NCBI GenBank assembly: GCA_002337145.1
Contig: DDFK01000001.1
Span: 248,001-312,000 of the forward strand
Length of the DNA: 64,000 nucleotides
Direction of reading: 5' to 3'
DNA from: Chitinophagaceae bacterium UBA1930
Lineage (GTDB): Bacteria > Bacteroidota > Bacteroidia > Chitinophagales > Chitinophagaceae
Under the pieces are notes generated by a model that was not told where the DNA came from, searched no databases, and worked only from the letters and a program-made list of their open reading frames with translations. Each line of letters opens with the position of its first letter. Position 1 is the first letter of the stretch. A program made the translations under genes and the position numbers. This document shows positions 1 to 9,153 of the stretch, in pieces.

Positions 1-918
1 AGAAAACTGGTTGCTGATGATTATACGGCAATGGAACAGTTGCATGAAAAGGTTTACCATACAACTACAAGAAAAGGCTTCTATACCAACAAGTACCAGC
101 ATTATGACGAGTTGTTGCCGCCAATAATAGGCTTTGTTGCAATAACAGCAATTGGTGAAATTGTAGCAAGTGTTTGCCTGGTTCCGGTAAAACTGTACCA
201 ACAAAAGCAGATTTTTATAGGTGCCCAATGGGCCGATGCCATGGTGCACCCATTGCACCAACATAAAGGGCTTGGCTTGGTGCTATGCAGTAGTTGCATG
301 CAATATGCAAAACAAACCGGCATAGATTTTATTTTTTGCCTGCCTATTGAAGCCACGTTTAATTTGGTGACTACAAAACTGCAGCACCATTTTGTATCAA
401 CCATGTTGTGCTATACCATTGCAACACATGCATTGCCATTTGCAAGCGTTGCAGGTAGGTTGAAATTGGAAGGCTGGCATGGCTCTTGGGTTGATACATT
501 GTTTGCACAGTACAAAGTGCCTATACAGTCTTCGCTACAATCCTTTTCATCGGAATACCTAACCATTTTTCGTGATGAACAGTTCCTGACTTATAAAGAA
601 AAAATGGGCAATTGCATTATCCGGATAGGGGCAAACATTATTTGGTTTACCATTAAAAAGGGTACACTATTTATTGGCGATATGATTGCCCCAACAGAAA
701 AGGATTTCATGCATGCAATAGCCAAGCTAAAAAGAACCTGCTGCTATGCGGGCATCAGGTATATTGTTTTTCAAACAACCGGAGCAAGCAATACAGCAGC
801 CTATTACAGCAAGCATTTTAAGGCAACGGCATCTTATAAAATAGGTGCTTTTTCTTTTACAGAAGTATTGCAGGTGCAGCAATTGCAGCTTACGCAAGGC
901 GATGCAGACAATTTTTGA
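1..918 (+). CDS. GNAT-like acetyltransferase, 5' end outside window
   Basis: The reading frame is open from the first base, so the gene probably begins upstream; the first ATG inside the window is at 31. The visible product is at least 295 residues. A stretch around residues 78-92 counted from that ATG (HQHKGLGLVLCSS) resembles the acetyl-CoA-binding motif A of GNAT enzymes (R/Q-x-x-G-x-G/A), and the second half could be another GNAT-like lobe, as in proteins found in polysaccharide loci. Substrate is unknown. It ends one base before the convergent radical SAM gene, so the two share a 3' boundary. The link to the neighbouring cluster is positional only. Confidence 0.6.
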   Translation, partial: RKLVADDYTAMEQLHEKVYHTTTRKGFYTNKYQHYDELLPPIIGFVAITAIGEIVASVCLVPVKLYQQKQIFIGAQWADAMVHPLHQHKGLGLVLCSSCMQYAKQTGIDFIFCLPIEATFNLVTTKLQHHFVSTMLCYTIATHALPFASVAGRLKLEGWHGSWVDTLFAQYKVPIQSSLQSFSSEYLTIFRDEQFLTYKEKMGNCIIRIGANIIWFTIKKGTLFIGDMIAPTEKDFMHAIAKLKRTCCYAGIRYIVFQTTGASNTAAYYSKHFKATASYKIGAFSFTEVLQVQQLQLTQGDADNF

Positions 919-2448
919 TCAATCATATATCACTTCTGCCCCATCAATTTCGGGCTGACGGTATTTTAACCAGAACCGTTGCAGGAACTTCAGTTCGTAA
1001 GGTGCTTTAAAGAAATTGTTGTTGTACCGGAACTTAGCAATATTGGCAATGGAGCTGCGTTGGAAACTGCTGAGCTTTATATCGGAGCTGGTCGGGTAGC
1101 GTGCATTCAGCACCACTTCAAAGTCCTGTATCTTATCAATCATCTCGGCAGTGAGCCAGGGTGTCAATGGGTTCTTGCGAAGGTCAAAATTTGTCCATTC
1201 ATCCTGCAGCCAGTCATCCAAGGTTTCAGGAAAACGGAAGCCACTTGCCTTCACCTGTTCGTACATGTCCGAGCCTTCTGTTGGCACGGGGCTGTACACA
1301 TAAATAATGATTTCCGTTTGCGGGTTTACCTGTTTTATTTTTTTGATGAAGCTGATATCAAAATCAATCTGTGCCATTACCTGCTTTTCGGTTTCTGCCG
1401 GAAAGCCCAGTACAAAAGAGTATTCGGGAATAATGTCAAACCGTTTCATGCGTTCCGCAAAACGCAGCATTTGTTCTGCCGTTTGCGTACCACCTTTGTC
1501 TACTTGTTTCAAAATGGAATCATTGCCGCTTTCTGCTCCGCAAAAAATCATCCTGCAGCCGCTCTTACGCATCAATGCAAGTGATTCATCAGCATACTTG
1601 TCAATAGTATCAATCCTACCTTCACCCCACCAGGTTATGCCATCATTCATCACGAGTTTGGAAAACTCGACGGTCCTTTTTTCAGAAACAAAAAAATTGT
1701 TATCAAAAAACTCAAATGAATCCGCACCGTAACGGTCTATCAAATGCCTGATGTCGCCATATATATTCGTGGCACTCTTGCCTTTCCATCTTGCTTCAAA
1801 AATGGGCACTACTGCACAGAAGGAGCAGGTGAACGGGCAGCCCATGCTGGAGTTGTAGCTAGCCGTACGTTTACCTAAATAGGTTCGGCCTAGGTATTTT
1901 TTTAGTGGGTAAAATTCATTCAAGTAATCATAAGGCAACCTGGGCAAAGTATCCAGGTCTATCAATGTTGTTTTGGGTGTTTTAACAATGGCAGTACCAT
2001 CTTTATAAATAAGGTTGTTGATAATGGGAATGGTAGGCTTGTTATTGTCCAACGCATCCAACAATGCCGGAAAAGCAATATCGCCAATACCATTGATTAC
2101 ATAATCCACATAGCCGGAATGCAGCGCCACTTTGTGTTGGTTGGTAGCAAAGTAGCCACCCCAAATGGTAATGATATTGGGATACTGCTCCTTTATCTTT
2201 TGAGTAAAAGGTATGGCCTGTTTTAGTTGCGGTCCGGGCATTACTGTACACCCAAAATATTTGAACCCACCCGTTTCTAAGTAAGCTTCCATTACGCTCC
2301 ATGGGTCTTCTTCCATATTGCCATCCACAAAAACATATTCCCATTTGCCATGTATGGCCGCACCCACCTGCAGGATGCTGATGGGCAGGCGATGCTTTGC
2401 TTTTGCACTGCGTGGGTTAAATAGGATGACCTTATTGTTCATGTACAT
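919..2448 (-). CDS. B12-binding-type radical SAM protein (copy 1)
   Basis: A 509-residue protein with a Rossmann-like cobalamin-binding-type N-terminal half (about residues 1-150) followed by a radical SAM barrel. The [4Fe-4S] cluster motif CxxxCxxC is visible as C204, C208 and C211 in GCPFTCSFC. Family members use S-adenosylmethionine and often cobalamin for methylation or rearrangement at unactivated carbons. The DxHxxG signature that binds B12 base-off is not visible, as is common in the BchE-like class. It is the last gene of a six-gene minus-strand operon and overlaps the preceding methyltransferase by 17 bp. It is more divergent than the other two radical SAM genes of the operon. Substrate unknown. 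Confidence 0.88.
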   Translation of the reverse strand: MYMNNKVILFNPRSAKAKHRLPISILQVGAAIHGKWEYVFVDGNMEEDPWSVMEAYLETGGFKYFGCTVMPGPQLKQAIPFTQKIKEQYPNIITIWGGYFATNQHKVALHSGYVDYVINGIGDIAFPALLDALDNNKPTIPIINNLIYKDGTAIVKTPKTTLIDLDTLPRLPYDYLNEFYPLKKYLGRTYLGKRTASYNSSMGCPFTCSFCAVVPIFEARWKGKSATNIYGDIRHLIDRYGADSFEFFDNNFFVSEKRTVEFSKLVMNDGITWWGEGRIDTIDKYADESLALMRKSGCRMIFCGAESGNDSILKQVDKGGTQTAEQMLRFAERMKRFDIIPEYSFVLGFPAETEKQVMAQIDFDISFIKKIKQVNPQTEIIIYVYSPVPTEGSDMYEQVKASGFRFPETLDDWLQDEWTNFDLRKNPLTPWLTAEMIDKIQDFEVVLNARYPTSSDIKLSSFQRSSIANIAKFRYNNNFFKAPYELKFLQRFWLKYRQPEIDGAEVIYD

Positions 2449-3121
2449 TACCGGGCTTTATCTCAAACAAATAGTTTTCTTCAAACAGCATTCTTTTTTG
2501 TTCAATCATCTGCCAATAGAACCCGTGCTGTATTGCAAGTGACTGAATGATTGCTATGTTGCAGTCTTCGCTCAACACCATAATGGCTTTGGATGCAGCG
2601 TTCATAAAACGTTTCATCTGGAAGAACAGCTTCTGAAAATATTCAAAATCCTCGCCACAGAACCAAGCATACTCGCTTTCATTACTGGGCATTTTTGGAT
2701 AGTATGGCGGGTTGATGATGATTACATCAAAGTATTGCCAGGGTATATCCGTAAACAGGTCCGAGCGTATGACGGCTATCTTAACATCATGCTTCCATGC
2801 ATTCTCTTGTACATTGGCACAGGCAGTTTCGCTTATGTCCGATGCTGTTACAATAGCTCCTTTTTTTGCTGCATAAACGGATAGCAGGCCCGAGCCAGCC
2901 CCCAACTCAATCACAGACAGGTTTTGCAGTGCCTGTTTCTTTAACCACCCTAACAGGAACTTTGTACTGAAGAACAATGTGGGGTGAAACACGCCTGCCT
3001 TGATGGTAACTGTAATGGCTTCAACAGTGGCCGTTCTTTCTGTTGACATGTACCATTTGCTTAATGGTAGCAACAAGATGGAGCTTATCCGTTTAAATAT
3101 GTTCCTACGCCATTTACCCAT
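2432..3121 (-). CDS. HemK/MTS-type SAM-dependent methyltransferase
   Basis: A 229-residue class I methyltransferase. The SAM-binding glycine-rich loop is ELGAGSG (about residues 72-78), and a catalytic NPPY motif lies at residues 137-140. NPPY is typical of enzymes that methylate a planar nitrogen (HemK/PrmC, RsmC, N6-adenine families), but here it sits in an operon of radical SAM enzymes, so a small-molecule target is also possible. It starts 9 bp after the stop of radical SAM copy 2 and its end overlaps the start of copy 1 by 17 bp, which indicates translational coupling. The true prmC is elsewhere in the window, so this is not the release-factor methylase. Confidence 0.8.
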   Translation of the reverse strand: MGKWRRNIFKRISSILLLPLSKWYMSTERTATVEAITVTIKAGVFHPTLFFSTKFLLGWLKKQALQNLSVIELGAGSGLLSVYAAKKGAIVTASDISETACANVQENAWKHDVKIAVIRSDLFTDIPWQYFDVIIINPPYYPKMPSNESEYAWFCGEDFEYFQKLFFQMKRFMNAASKAIMVLSEDCNIAIIQSLAIQHGFYWQMIEQKRMLFEENYLFEIKPGNVHEQ

Positions 3122-3130
3122 GATTGTGCT

Positions 3131-4531
3131 TTATGCCATTGCAGTTTTTCTTTTCTCCATTATCATGCCCAGCCTTGCCCGTATGGCTTTTATTTTTGTT
3201 TTAGACGATACCATCCATCCCATGTTTTTGTTCTTACGTTGATGGAACGCCATTTCGTTGATGATCCATTGTACTGCATGATGATAGTAACGCTTGTTGT
3301 AAGTTCTCTTAAAGTCAATATCACGGTCGGTGTTTTCTGCCCAGTTTATTTCATTGGCATTGCTTACCGCTTCCACTTCTTCAAACAGCTCGGTACCACG
3401 TATGGGATAGGTAATGGTAATGGTGAACCATTCAGGGTTTGCATTTTTTAAATGTTGCAGGGTTGCTTTTATATCCTGTTCCGTTTCCGTTGGGTAGCCA
3501 AGCATGATGAAAGTGCCGGCCTGTATGCCCGCCCGTTGTGCGGCATTGATCATTTGCTGTACCACTTTTACATCAACCCGCCTGTCCATTAAGTCAATTA
3601 TTTTCTGGCTGCCGCTTTCTGCACCTATCCATACACGGAAGCAGCCAGAGCGTTTCAGTAACTGTATCACTGTTTCGTTCAGCCTGTCGGCACGGGTAAT
3701 GCATTCATAGTTGGCTTTTACTTGTTGTTCCTCCATCAACACAGTAAATTCTTCTAACCATTTATGGCTTACGGTAAACACATCATCTACAAACCAGATG
3801 TTATCGGGGTTGTATTGCTGTTGAATAAATTTCATTTCATCAACCACACTTTGTGGCGAACGGCGGCGGTAACTTTTTCCATAAACGCCCCTGCTGCACC
3901 AATGGCAACTGTAAGGGCAACCACGCATGGTGCTTACCGTAACCGAACTGAACCCATGATGCTTTTTCCAAGTTTGCAAATAAGCATTGAGGTCAATTTT
4001 TTTTCTATTGGGAAAAGGAAGTTCATCCAAATTTTTTCTTAGGCCCCTTTCGGGATTGATGATGATAGTGCCATCATCCATTTTAAATGAAATGCCCGGA
4101 ATCCCTTGGTAATGCTGGTTTGTGTACAATGCAGTAACCAGTTCATAAAAGGTTTCTTCGCCTTCGCCAATGATTAAAAAATTGGCTCCGTTATGTAAAA
4201 GGTTTTCTTTATTGTACCGTACATCTGGACCACCCAATATAATTTGTGTATGCTGCAACGTTGGTTGCGAACGGATAAACTGGATGGTTTTTACCACATT
4301 TATCTTCGTCATTAAATTGATGTAGATAGCAAGAATGGAAGGTTTTTTTTCAAGCAGGTAATTATTGAATATTTCTCTTGATGAAAAAGTTGTGTCGAAC
4401 ACATCATGCTCAATCATCTTTTCTTCCATATAAGCAGAAAGGTATAAAATGCCTAAAGGTGGATAAGGCTTCATGATGGCCTTTTCCTTTTCATCTTCCT
4501 GCAAAAAATATCCATGTGTCAATACAATCAT
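3131..4531 (-). CDS. B12-binding-type radical SAM protein (copy 2)
   Basis: A 466-residue protein with an N-terminal cobalamin-binding-type domain (ILGGPD near residue 98, GEGEETFYEL near 122) and a radical SAM core whose cluster cysteines are C205, C209 and C212 in RGCPYSCHWC. The following YGKSYRRRSPQSVVDE stretch is the signature of the BchE/HpnJ-like class of B12 radical SAM enzymes. It shares this pattern with copy 3 and the two may be paralogues. Its ATG overlaps the TGA of the upstream methyltransferase (ATGA), a strong sign of coupled translation. Reaction and substrate unknown; methyl transfer or ring formation on a lipid, sugar or natural product is the usual range for the class. 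Confidence 0.9.
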   Translation of the reverse strand: MIVLTHGYFLQEDEKEKAIMKPYPPLGILYLSAYMEEKMIEHDVFDTTFSSREIFNNYLLEKKPSILAIYINLMTKINVVKTIQFIRSQPTLQHTQIILGGPDVRYNKENLLHNGANFLIIGEGEETFYELVTALYTNQHYQGIPGISFKMDDGTIIINPERGLRKNLDELPFPNRKKIDLNAYLQTWKKHHGFSSVTVSTMRGCPYSCHWCSRGVYGKSYRRRSPQSVVDEMKFIQQQYNPDNIWFVDDVFTVSHKWLEEFTVLMEEQQVKANYECITRADRLNETVIQLLKRSGCFRVWIGAESGSQKIIDLMDRRVDVKVVQQMINAAQRAGIQAGTFIMLGYPTETEQDIKATLQHLKNANPEWFTITITYPIRGTELFEEVEAVSNANEINWAENTDRDIDFKRTYNKRYYHHAVQWIINEMAFHQRKNKNMGWMVSSKTKIKAIRARLGMIMEKRKTAMA

Positions 4532-5337
4532 TCCTCAGTTTTTTGCAAGTGAATTAAATAATGGTCTGATGCGGAAGCCAGTAAACTGATATCTGTAACG
4601 CTTCTTTCCAAACGTTCCAACAAGTGCAAGAGCTTTGGCCGCTTTGAAAAGAAACTGTTTAGATAAGATGGCGGAACAAAAAAACCGATTGGCTTTACCA
4701 ACTGCAACTGCATGTTACCGGGCAAATGTTTGCTCATCCATTTGGGTGAATAGTACCAGGTATGAACAGTATTTCCATTACCAATAGATGCCTGCAAAGC
4801 CTTATCTGAAAACCTTCTGAAAATATTTTTTCTTTTAAACACAATGGTGTGATAGACACTTTCCCATAAGCAGAAAGTAGGCATAACCACAAAAATCATT
4901 TTGCCATTTTTATTCAACAATGATGGTAGTTGATATTGCAAGAGATTATCTAGTTTTTCTGGTTCGATACAATTCAGTCCGCCAAAATTGGAGAACACAA
5001 TATCAAATTTTTCAATACCAATTACTGCATCAATATTGGTTATATCCATTTGCTTGCACACAACTTTTTCTTTAAGCCCATCTGTATTCATTTTAGCTGA
5101 ACTGAGCTTAACCATTTCTGCTGAAATATCTGTTGCCAATACATTTGCTCCATTCAAGCCAAACCATTTTGCATCTTCTCCCGTTCCGCAATTCAGTTCC
5201 AATACTTTGATACCTGCTTGTTCAGCCAATATTTTTTCGAGGTAATTCCATACCAGTTTACGTTGGCTTTTACCAATAAGTGAATTGGTAAAACTATCAT
5301 CATAGCCAGCAGCAATATGGTCAAAAGCGGTTATCAA
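4528..5337 (-). CDS. class I SAM-dependent methyltransferase
   Basis: A 269-residue methyltransferase with motif I VLELNCGTGEDA near residue 44, the acidic motif II LATDIS about 20 residues later, and a SNFGG post-motif near residue 116. This is the UbiE/methyltransf_11-like fold, usually acting on small molecules. The start codon is TTG and lies directly after the stop codon of the upstream radical SAM gene; its own stop overlaps the next ATG. Its place between two B12 radical SAM genes suggests that it modifies the same substrate. Confidence 0.85.
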   Translation of the reverse strand: MITAFDHIAAGYDDSFTNSLIGKSQRKLVWNYLEKILAEQAGIKVLELNCGTGEDAKWFGLNGANVLATDISAEMVKLSSAKMNTDGLKEKVVCKQMDITNIDAVIGIEKFDIVFSNFGGLNCIEPEKLDNLLQYQLPSLLNKNGKMIFVVMPTFCLWESVYHTIVFKRKNIFRRFSDKALQASIGNGNTVHTWYYSPKWMSKHLPGNMQLQLVKPIGFFVPPSYLNSFFSKRPKLLHLLERLERSVTDISLLASASDHYLIHLQKTEE

Positions 5338-6783
5338 TTATTGCAGTGATTTTAATTTATATGCACTTAATATTTCTGTAAGCCAGTAGTATGGTAGCTT
5401 AACGGCTAACTTGATTTGTTGTTTATCAATTTTGGTTTTACTAAACATATGCTTGGTATAAAAAATACTTTTCTGTTTTCTAAAAACGGTATGTGTGTAT
5501 CTGTGCAATTGCTTATAAAACTGTTGTGAGTAGGTTGCTTGATACAGCATTGCCAGATCATCAGAATCTGTCCAGTTTTTCTTTGCTTGCAACTGTGTTT
5601 TTACTTTTTCATGGAACACTGTTCCAGGTAATGGATAGGAAACAGAAATGCCGATATCATGCGGCATCAGTTCTTTTACCATGTTCAAAGTCTTATCGAT
5701 ATCATTTGATGTTTCGCCAAGATAACCGTACTGCAAAAAGAAACAAACCTTAACGCCATGCTTTTTAAGCAGCCTGGTTGCTTCGTAAATCTGTTCCACT
5801 TTCGTGCCTTTGTCCATTGCATCCAGCACTTGTTGCGAACCACTTTCGGCACCCATCCATACTTCATCCAACCCAGCCGAAACAAGGTGCTGAATGGTGT
5901 TTTCTTTCAGCAACAAATCTGCCCTGCATTGAATTTTGAACCTTGGTTTAAGTGCAGCTTCGCGAAGCAATAGGACAAAGCTTTCTACCCAACCGGGCTT
6001 TAAACCAAAAATATCGTCGCATACCCAAAAATGGGTTGCACCAAATTCGTTCATCAATAATTTCAATTCATCAGCAACAGCTAGTGGTGAACGTGAATTG
6101 TAGCGGTTGCCATAAATAGGCTTAGCACACCAGTTACATTTAAATGGGCAGCCTCTTGTAGTAGCTATGTTTAAAGAAAAATACCCATGTGCCTGTAGCC
6201 ATATTTGTTTGTAGGCATGTATATCAACCAGGTCCCATGCAGGTTGTGGAAGCTGGTCAAGCTCAGTCAATACGGTACGTTTTGCATTTGTAATTAATTT
6301 GCCATCTTGCAAGTAAGCAATACCCAAGCATGTTTCAAGGGCAGTGCAATCTGTAACCATCAATTCATGCAGAGTCAATTCACCTTCGCCTTTTATTACA
6401 ATGTCAGCCCCATATTCCAGGTACATATCTGGATGGTCCGTTGCATCCGAACTGTTTACCAGCACTTTGCAACCAGCTTCTTTACTGTAATGTATCAGTT
6501 CAAAACAAGCAGCACGCATCACCGTCAGGCACATTTTGCTGAGGTAATTAAAACTATCGTCAAACACCACCACGTAGTGTGGCTTAAAGTCTGCCAACTG
6601 TTGTTTTATCTGCTGCGGCGATGTTTGCAGGTTGCTATCGAACAACTGCACTTCAAAGCCCGCATCACGCAGGTAAGCTGCAGCCAATATGGTTGCATAC
6701 GGCGGGTAGGGCTGTTGGTTACGCCATTGCTTTTCATCGAGCCGATAAAAATAGGCAGGTGTAAAAAGTATTCTTTTAGGCAT
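5338..6783 (-). CDS. B12-binding-type radical SAM protein (copy 3)
   Basis: A 481-residue protein with a cobalamin-binding-type N-terminal domain (LAAAYLRDAGFEVQLFDSN near residue 33, KGEGE near 131) and radical SAM cluster cysteines C212, C216 and C219 in RGCPFKCNWC. The downstream YGNRYNSRSPLAVADEL matches copy 2 closely, placing both in the BchE/HpnJ-like class. The ATG directly follows the TAA of the nucleotidyltransferase gene with no spacer, and the methyltransferase gene begins directly after its stop. It is the second gene of the operon. Substrate unknown. Confidence 0.9.
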   Translation of the reverse strand: MPKRILFTPAYFYRLDEKQWRNQQPYPPYATILAAAYLRDAGFEVQLFDSNLQTSPQQIKQQLADFKPHYVVVFDDSFNYLSKMCLTVMRAACFELIHYSKEAGCKVLVNSSDATDHPDMYLEYGADIVIKGEGELTLHELMVTDCTALETCLGIAYLQDGKLITNAKRTVLTELDQLPQPAWDLVDIHAYKQIWLQAHGYFSLNIATTRGCPFKCNWCAKPIYGNRYNSRSPLAVADELKLLMNEFGATHFWVCDDIFGLKPGWVESFVLLLREAALKPRFKIQCRADLLLKENTIQHLVSAGLDEVWMGAESGSQQVLDAMDKGTKVEQIYEATRLLKKHGVKVCFFLQYGYLGETSNDIDKTLNMVKELMPHDIGISVSYPLPGTVFHEKVKTQLQAKKNWTDSDDLAMLYQATYSQQFYKQLHRYTHTVFRKQKSIFYTKHMFSKTKIDKQQIKLAVKLPYYWLTEILSAYKLKSLQ

Positions 6784-7761
6784 TTAGTTTACAGATGCGA
6801 TTAAATGTGTTTTTGTATCGAGCATGATATTGTACCTTGTTTCATATTCTTTTTTCTTGTTGCTGTACAGCTCCATGATCCTGTTGTAATGCCCTTCGGT
6901 ATGGGCTTTGGCAGTATGCCGTTTAAGGTGCAGGTTCTTTGTTCCGGCAAACATGGCTGGCGAATAACTGCGTTGCCATTTGGCTTCTATCTTTTTCATC
7001 AGCCATTTATCCAGCCATTCGCCAAAAGCATTATTGAACAAAGGTTCCAACAGGTACTGCATAATGCTCCTGCCATTTTTGAGCAAAGTTTTACTGGCAG
7101 CGGGATAATTGGGATAGTAGGCCTGCATCCACAGATTGCTGTTCCTGAAATGTTGATAGGCTTCAAAATTATATACCGGCAATAAAGATGATGCTTCAAT
7201 GGCAGTATATAAGCTACGGTCGGTTATGGCCACATGCTCTTCATCAACCATATAGTTATAGCAGAAATATTTATACCGGTTGAAGAAAACAAGCTTCTGT
7301 ACCAGTACAAAAAACAGGCGGCTCACCCATAGGCGGTTGGGTGCAGTAATAATGAAGTAATCAATATCGCTATCCTTGTCCATATAATTTTTAGAGATGG
7401 AACCAGAGAGCATGACCCCCCTTACAAAAGGGAAGCACTTGATAATACGGGTAACCCTTTTGGCCACGGTCAATGAGCGGTTGGCAAAGGCATTGGCAGC
7501 CAATCTTTTTTGAACAAGGGTTTCATTGTTGTGCAATAAATAGAAACCATGGATACAATACACGGCATCCAGCAATAAAAGTTCTGCCAGGCCATTTTTC
7601 ACTTCGTCAAGGTTTGACAAAGTGCAGCGTTCAAAAATTTCCTGTGCAGTAAGTGGGTAGCTGAACACATCGGAATAGATAAGCGTAGCCAGCACGGCTT
7701 GGGCATGTACACCAATGATGGGCGATGTATCGATGGGTATGTAGGCATTGGTTTTTAACAT
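6784..7761 (-). CDS. nucleotidyltransferase-domain protein, first gene of radical SAM operon
   Basis: About 325 residues from the ATG at 7761; a TTG 39 bases upstream is less likely. The motif GSISKNYMDKDSDIDYFI is the GS-x(n)-DxD signature of the pol-beta-type (MNT) nucleotidyltransferase superfamily, with the two aspartates as metal ligands. The N-terminal hundred residues look helical, possibly a winged-helix region (FSYPLTAQEIFERC). Family members transfer nucleotides to small molecules or proteins, or act as antitoxins. Here it leads a five-gene tail of radical SAM and methyltransferase genes with no gaps, so a role in priming or regulating that pathway is inferred. Target unknown. Confidence 0.78.
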   Translation of the reverse strand: MLKTNAYIPIDTSPIIGVHAQAVLATLIYSDVFSYPLTAQEIFERCTLSNLDEVKNGLAELLLLDAVYCIHGFYLLHNNETLVQKRLAANAFANRSLTVAKRVTRIIKCFPFVRGVMLSGSISKNYMDKDSDIDYFIITAPNRLWVSRLFFVLVQKLVFFNRYKYFCYNYMVDEEHVAITDRSLYTAIEASSLLPVYNFEAYQHFRNSNLWMQAYYPNYPAASKTLLKNGRSIMQYLLEPLFNNAFGEWLDKWLMKKIEAKWQRSYSPAMFAGTKNLHLKRHTAKAHTEGHYNRIMELYSNKKKEYETRYNIMLDTKTHLIASVN

Positions 7762-8043
7762 CACAACAAGTTTGTTTCTGCAGGTGCAGGTTACAGTCAA
7801 TTAAGAGAGATGCACATAGCCTAATCGGGGGCTTTAAGCAAATGGTTGCCTTTGAAAATAAATAGTTCAGAAACTGGTAATAACTTGTTGACAGTTGAAG
7901 TAACCAACTTTAGTTGCAACGTCACTGCACTGATTTTATAGCTTTGGAATAACGATAGTGCTGGTGTTTGCCCAACAGTTTGCACCGATGTTTTTTATTA
8001 TTGCTACACAGTTTCTAATATCTTGTGTTGCAATTGTTGTACA

Positions 8044-9153
8044 ATGAAGATAGTTTTTATCTCTTTTTTCAAAAGAAAAGATAGGCAATCTTTACAAGAC
8101 GAAGTAGCCTATGTAAAGCCCTATTATATCATCTTGGAAAAACTTGCTGAGTCGCACACTGTAACCAGTATTGCAAACAATACGATCGCCGCAACATACT
8201 TGCACAACAAAGTGAACCATGAACGCATTGTTGACAGGACCTCCAATTTATTGCCCCTTTTTAAAACGTACCGGTACATACGTGCCCAAAGGCCAGATGC
8301 TTTGATTATACACAGTTTGCATTTTCCCTTACAGGTTTTGTATGCAAGGCTTTTGTTGGGAAAGAAGGTAAAGCTAATTGTACAGCACCATGCAGAAGTA
8401 CCTTTTGTTGGCATGAAGCGAAGGTTGCTACAATTGGCACACAGGTTTACCGATGCCTATTTTTTTGTGTCGAAGCAAATGGCTGAAGCATGGGTAACCC
8501 AAAAGAATATTACCAGTACAAAAAAAGTGGTTGAGGTAATGGAAGTAAGTTCCGTGTTTGATTGCATGCCTCAAAAAACAGCACTCGAATTTACCAAGGC
8601 AAGTGGAACCCATATTTTTTTATGGGTAGGCCGTTTAAATGCCAACAAGGACCCAGTAACAGTTATAAAAGCATTCATCCAGTTTTTAAAAGAAACAGCC
8701 GATGCAAGGCTATATATGATTTACCAAAAAGCCGATCTGTTGCCCGAAATCAATTTGTTGCTGGAGGCAAACAGTCACGCAAAAGAAAGCATCGTACTTA
8801 TAGGCAAAAAGGACCATGCCGAAATGCTGTATTGGTACAACAGTGCCCATTTTATAGTGGCCGCATCTCATTACGAAGGCAGTGGTACCGCAGTATGCGA
8901 AGCCATGAGCTGCGGCTGCATACCCATTTTAAGCAATATTGCCTCGTTTAACAAAATGACCCTGAATGGCAGCTGTGGGCTATTATTTGAGCAGGCCAAC
9001 CCACAGGCTTTGGCAGCATCATTTAAAAAAGCAATTGCAATGGATAGAACACTTGCAAGACAGCAGACACTTGATGTGTACACACAACAACTTTCACCAC
9101 ATGCAATCAGCCAAAACATATACCGTACCATTCAACAATTGAAAGATGCATAA
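8044..9153 (+). CDS. glycosyltransferase, GT4-like
   Basis: A 369-residue GT-B-fold glycosyltransferase starting at ATG 8044 (MKIVFISFFKR); a TTG at 8023 in the same frame is less likely. The C-terminal nucleotide-sugar domain shows WVGRLNANKDPVTVIKAF and the E-x7-E region HYEGSGTAVCEAMSCG, both typical of GT4. It should transfer a sugar from a nucleotide donor to a glycan or lipid acceptor in the cytoplasm. Its stop overlaps the next glycosyltransferase start by 8 bp. It is divergent from the radical SAM operon across about 280 bp that hold no other gene. Donor and acceptor cannot be read from the sequence. Confidence 0.88.
   Translation: MKIVFISFFKRKDRQSLQDEVAYVKPYYIILEKLAESHTVTSIANNTIAATYLHNKVNHERIVDRTSNLLPLFKTYRYIRAQRPDALIIHSLHFPLQVLYARLLLGKKVKLIVQHHAEVPFVGMKRRLLQLAHRFTDAYFFVSKQMAEAWVTQKNITSTKKVVEVMEVSSVFDCMPQKTALEFTKASGTHIFLWVGRLNANKDPVTVIKAFIQFLKETADARLYMIYQKADLLPEINLLLEANSHAKESIVLIGKKDHAEMLYWYNSAHFIVAASHYEGSGTAVCEAMSCGCIPILSNIASFNKMTLNGSCGLLFEQANPQALAASFKKAIAMDRTLARQQTLDVYTQQLSPHAISQNIYRTIQQLKDA

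Noticed and set aside
979..1584. Plus-strand open frames of 200 codons or so opposite the radical SAM genes, and similar long frames opposite holA, htpG and ACMSD
   Set aside because: They are antisense to strongly conserved proteins, lack family resemblance, and are rich in Cys, His and Phe as expected of shadow frames.
2432..3121. prmC
   Set aside because: It has NPPY, but the gene at 55881 is a full-length PrmC with the N-terminal release-factor-binding domain; this one lacks it.
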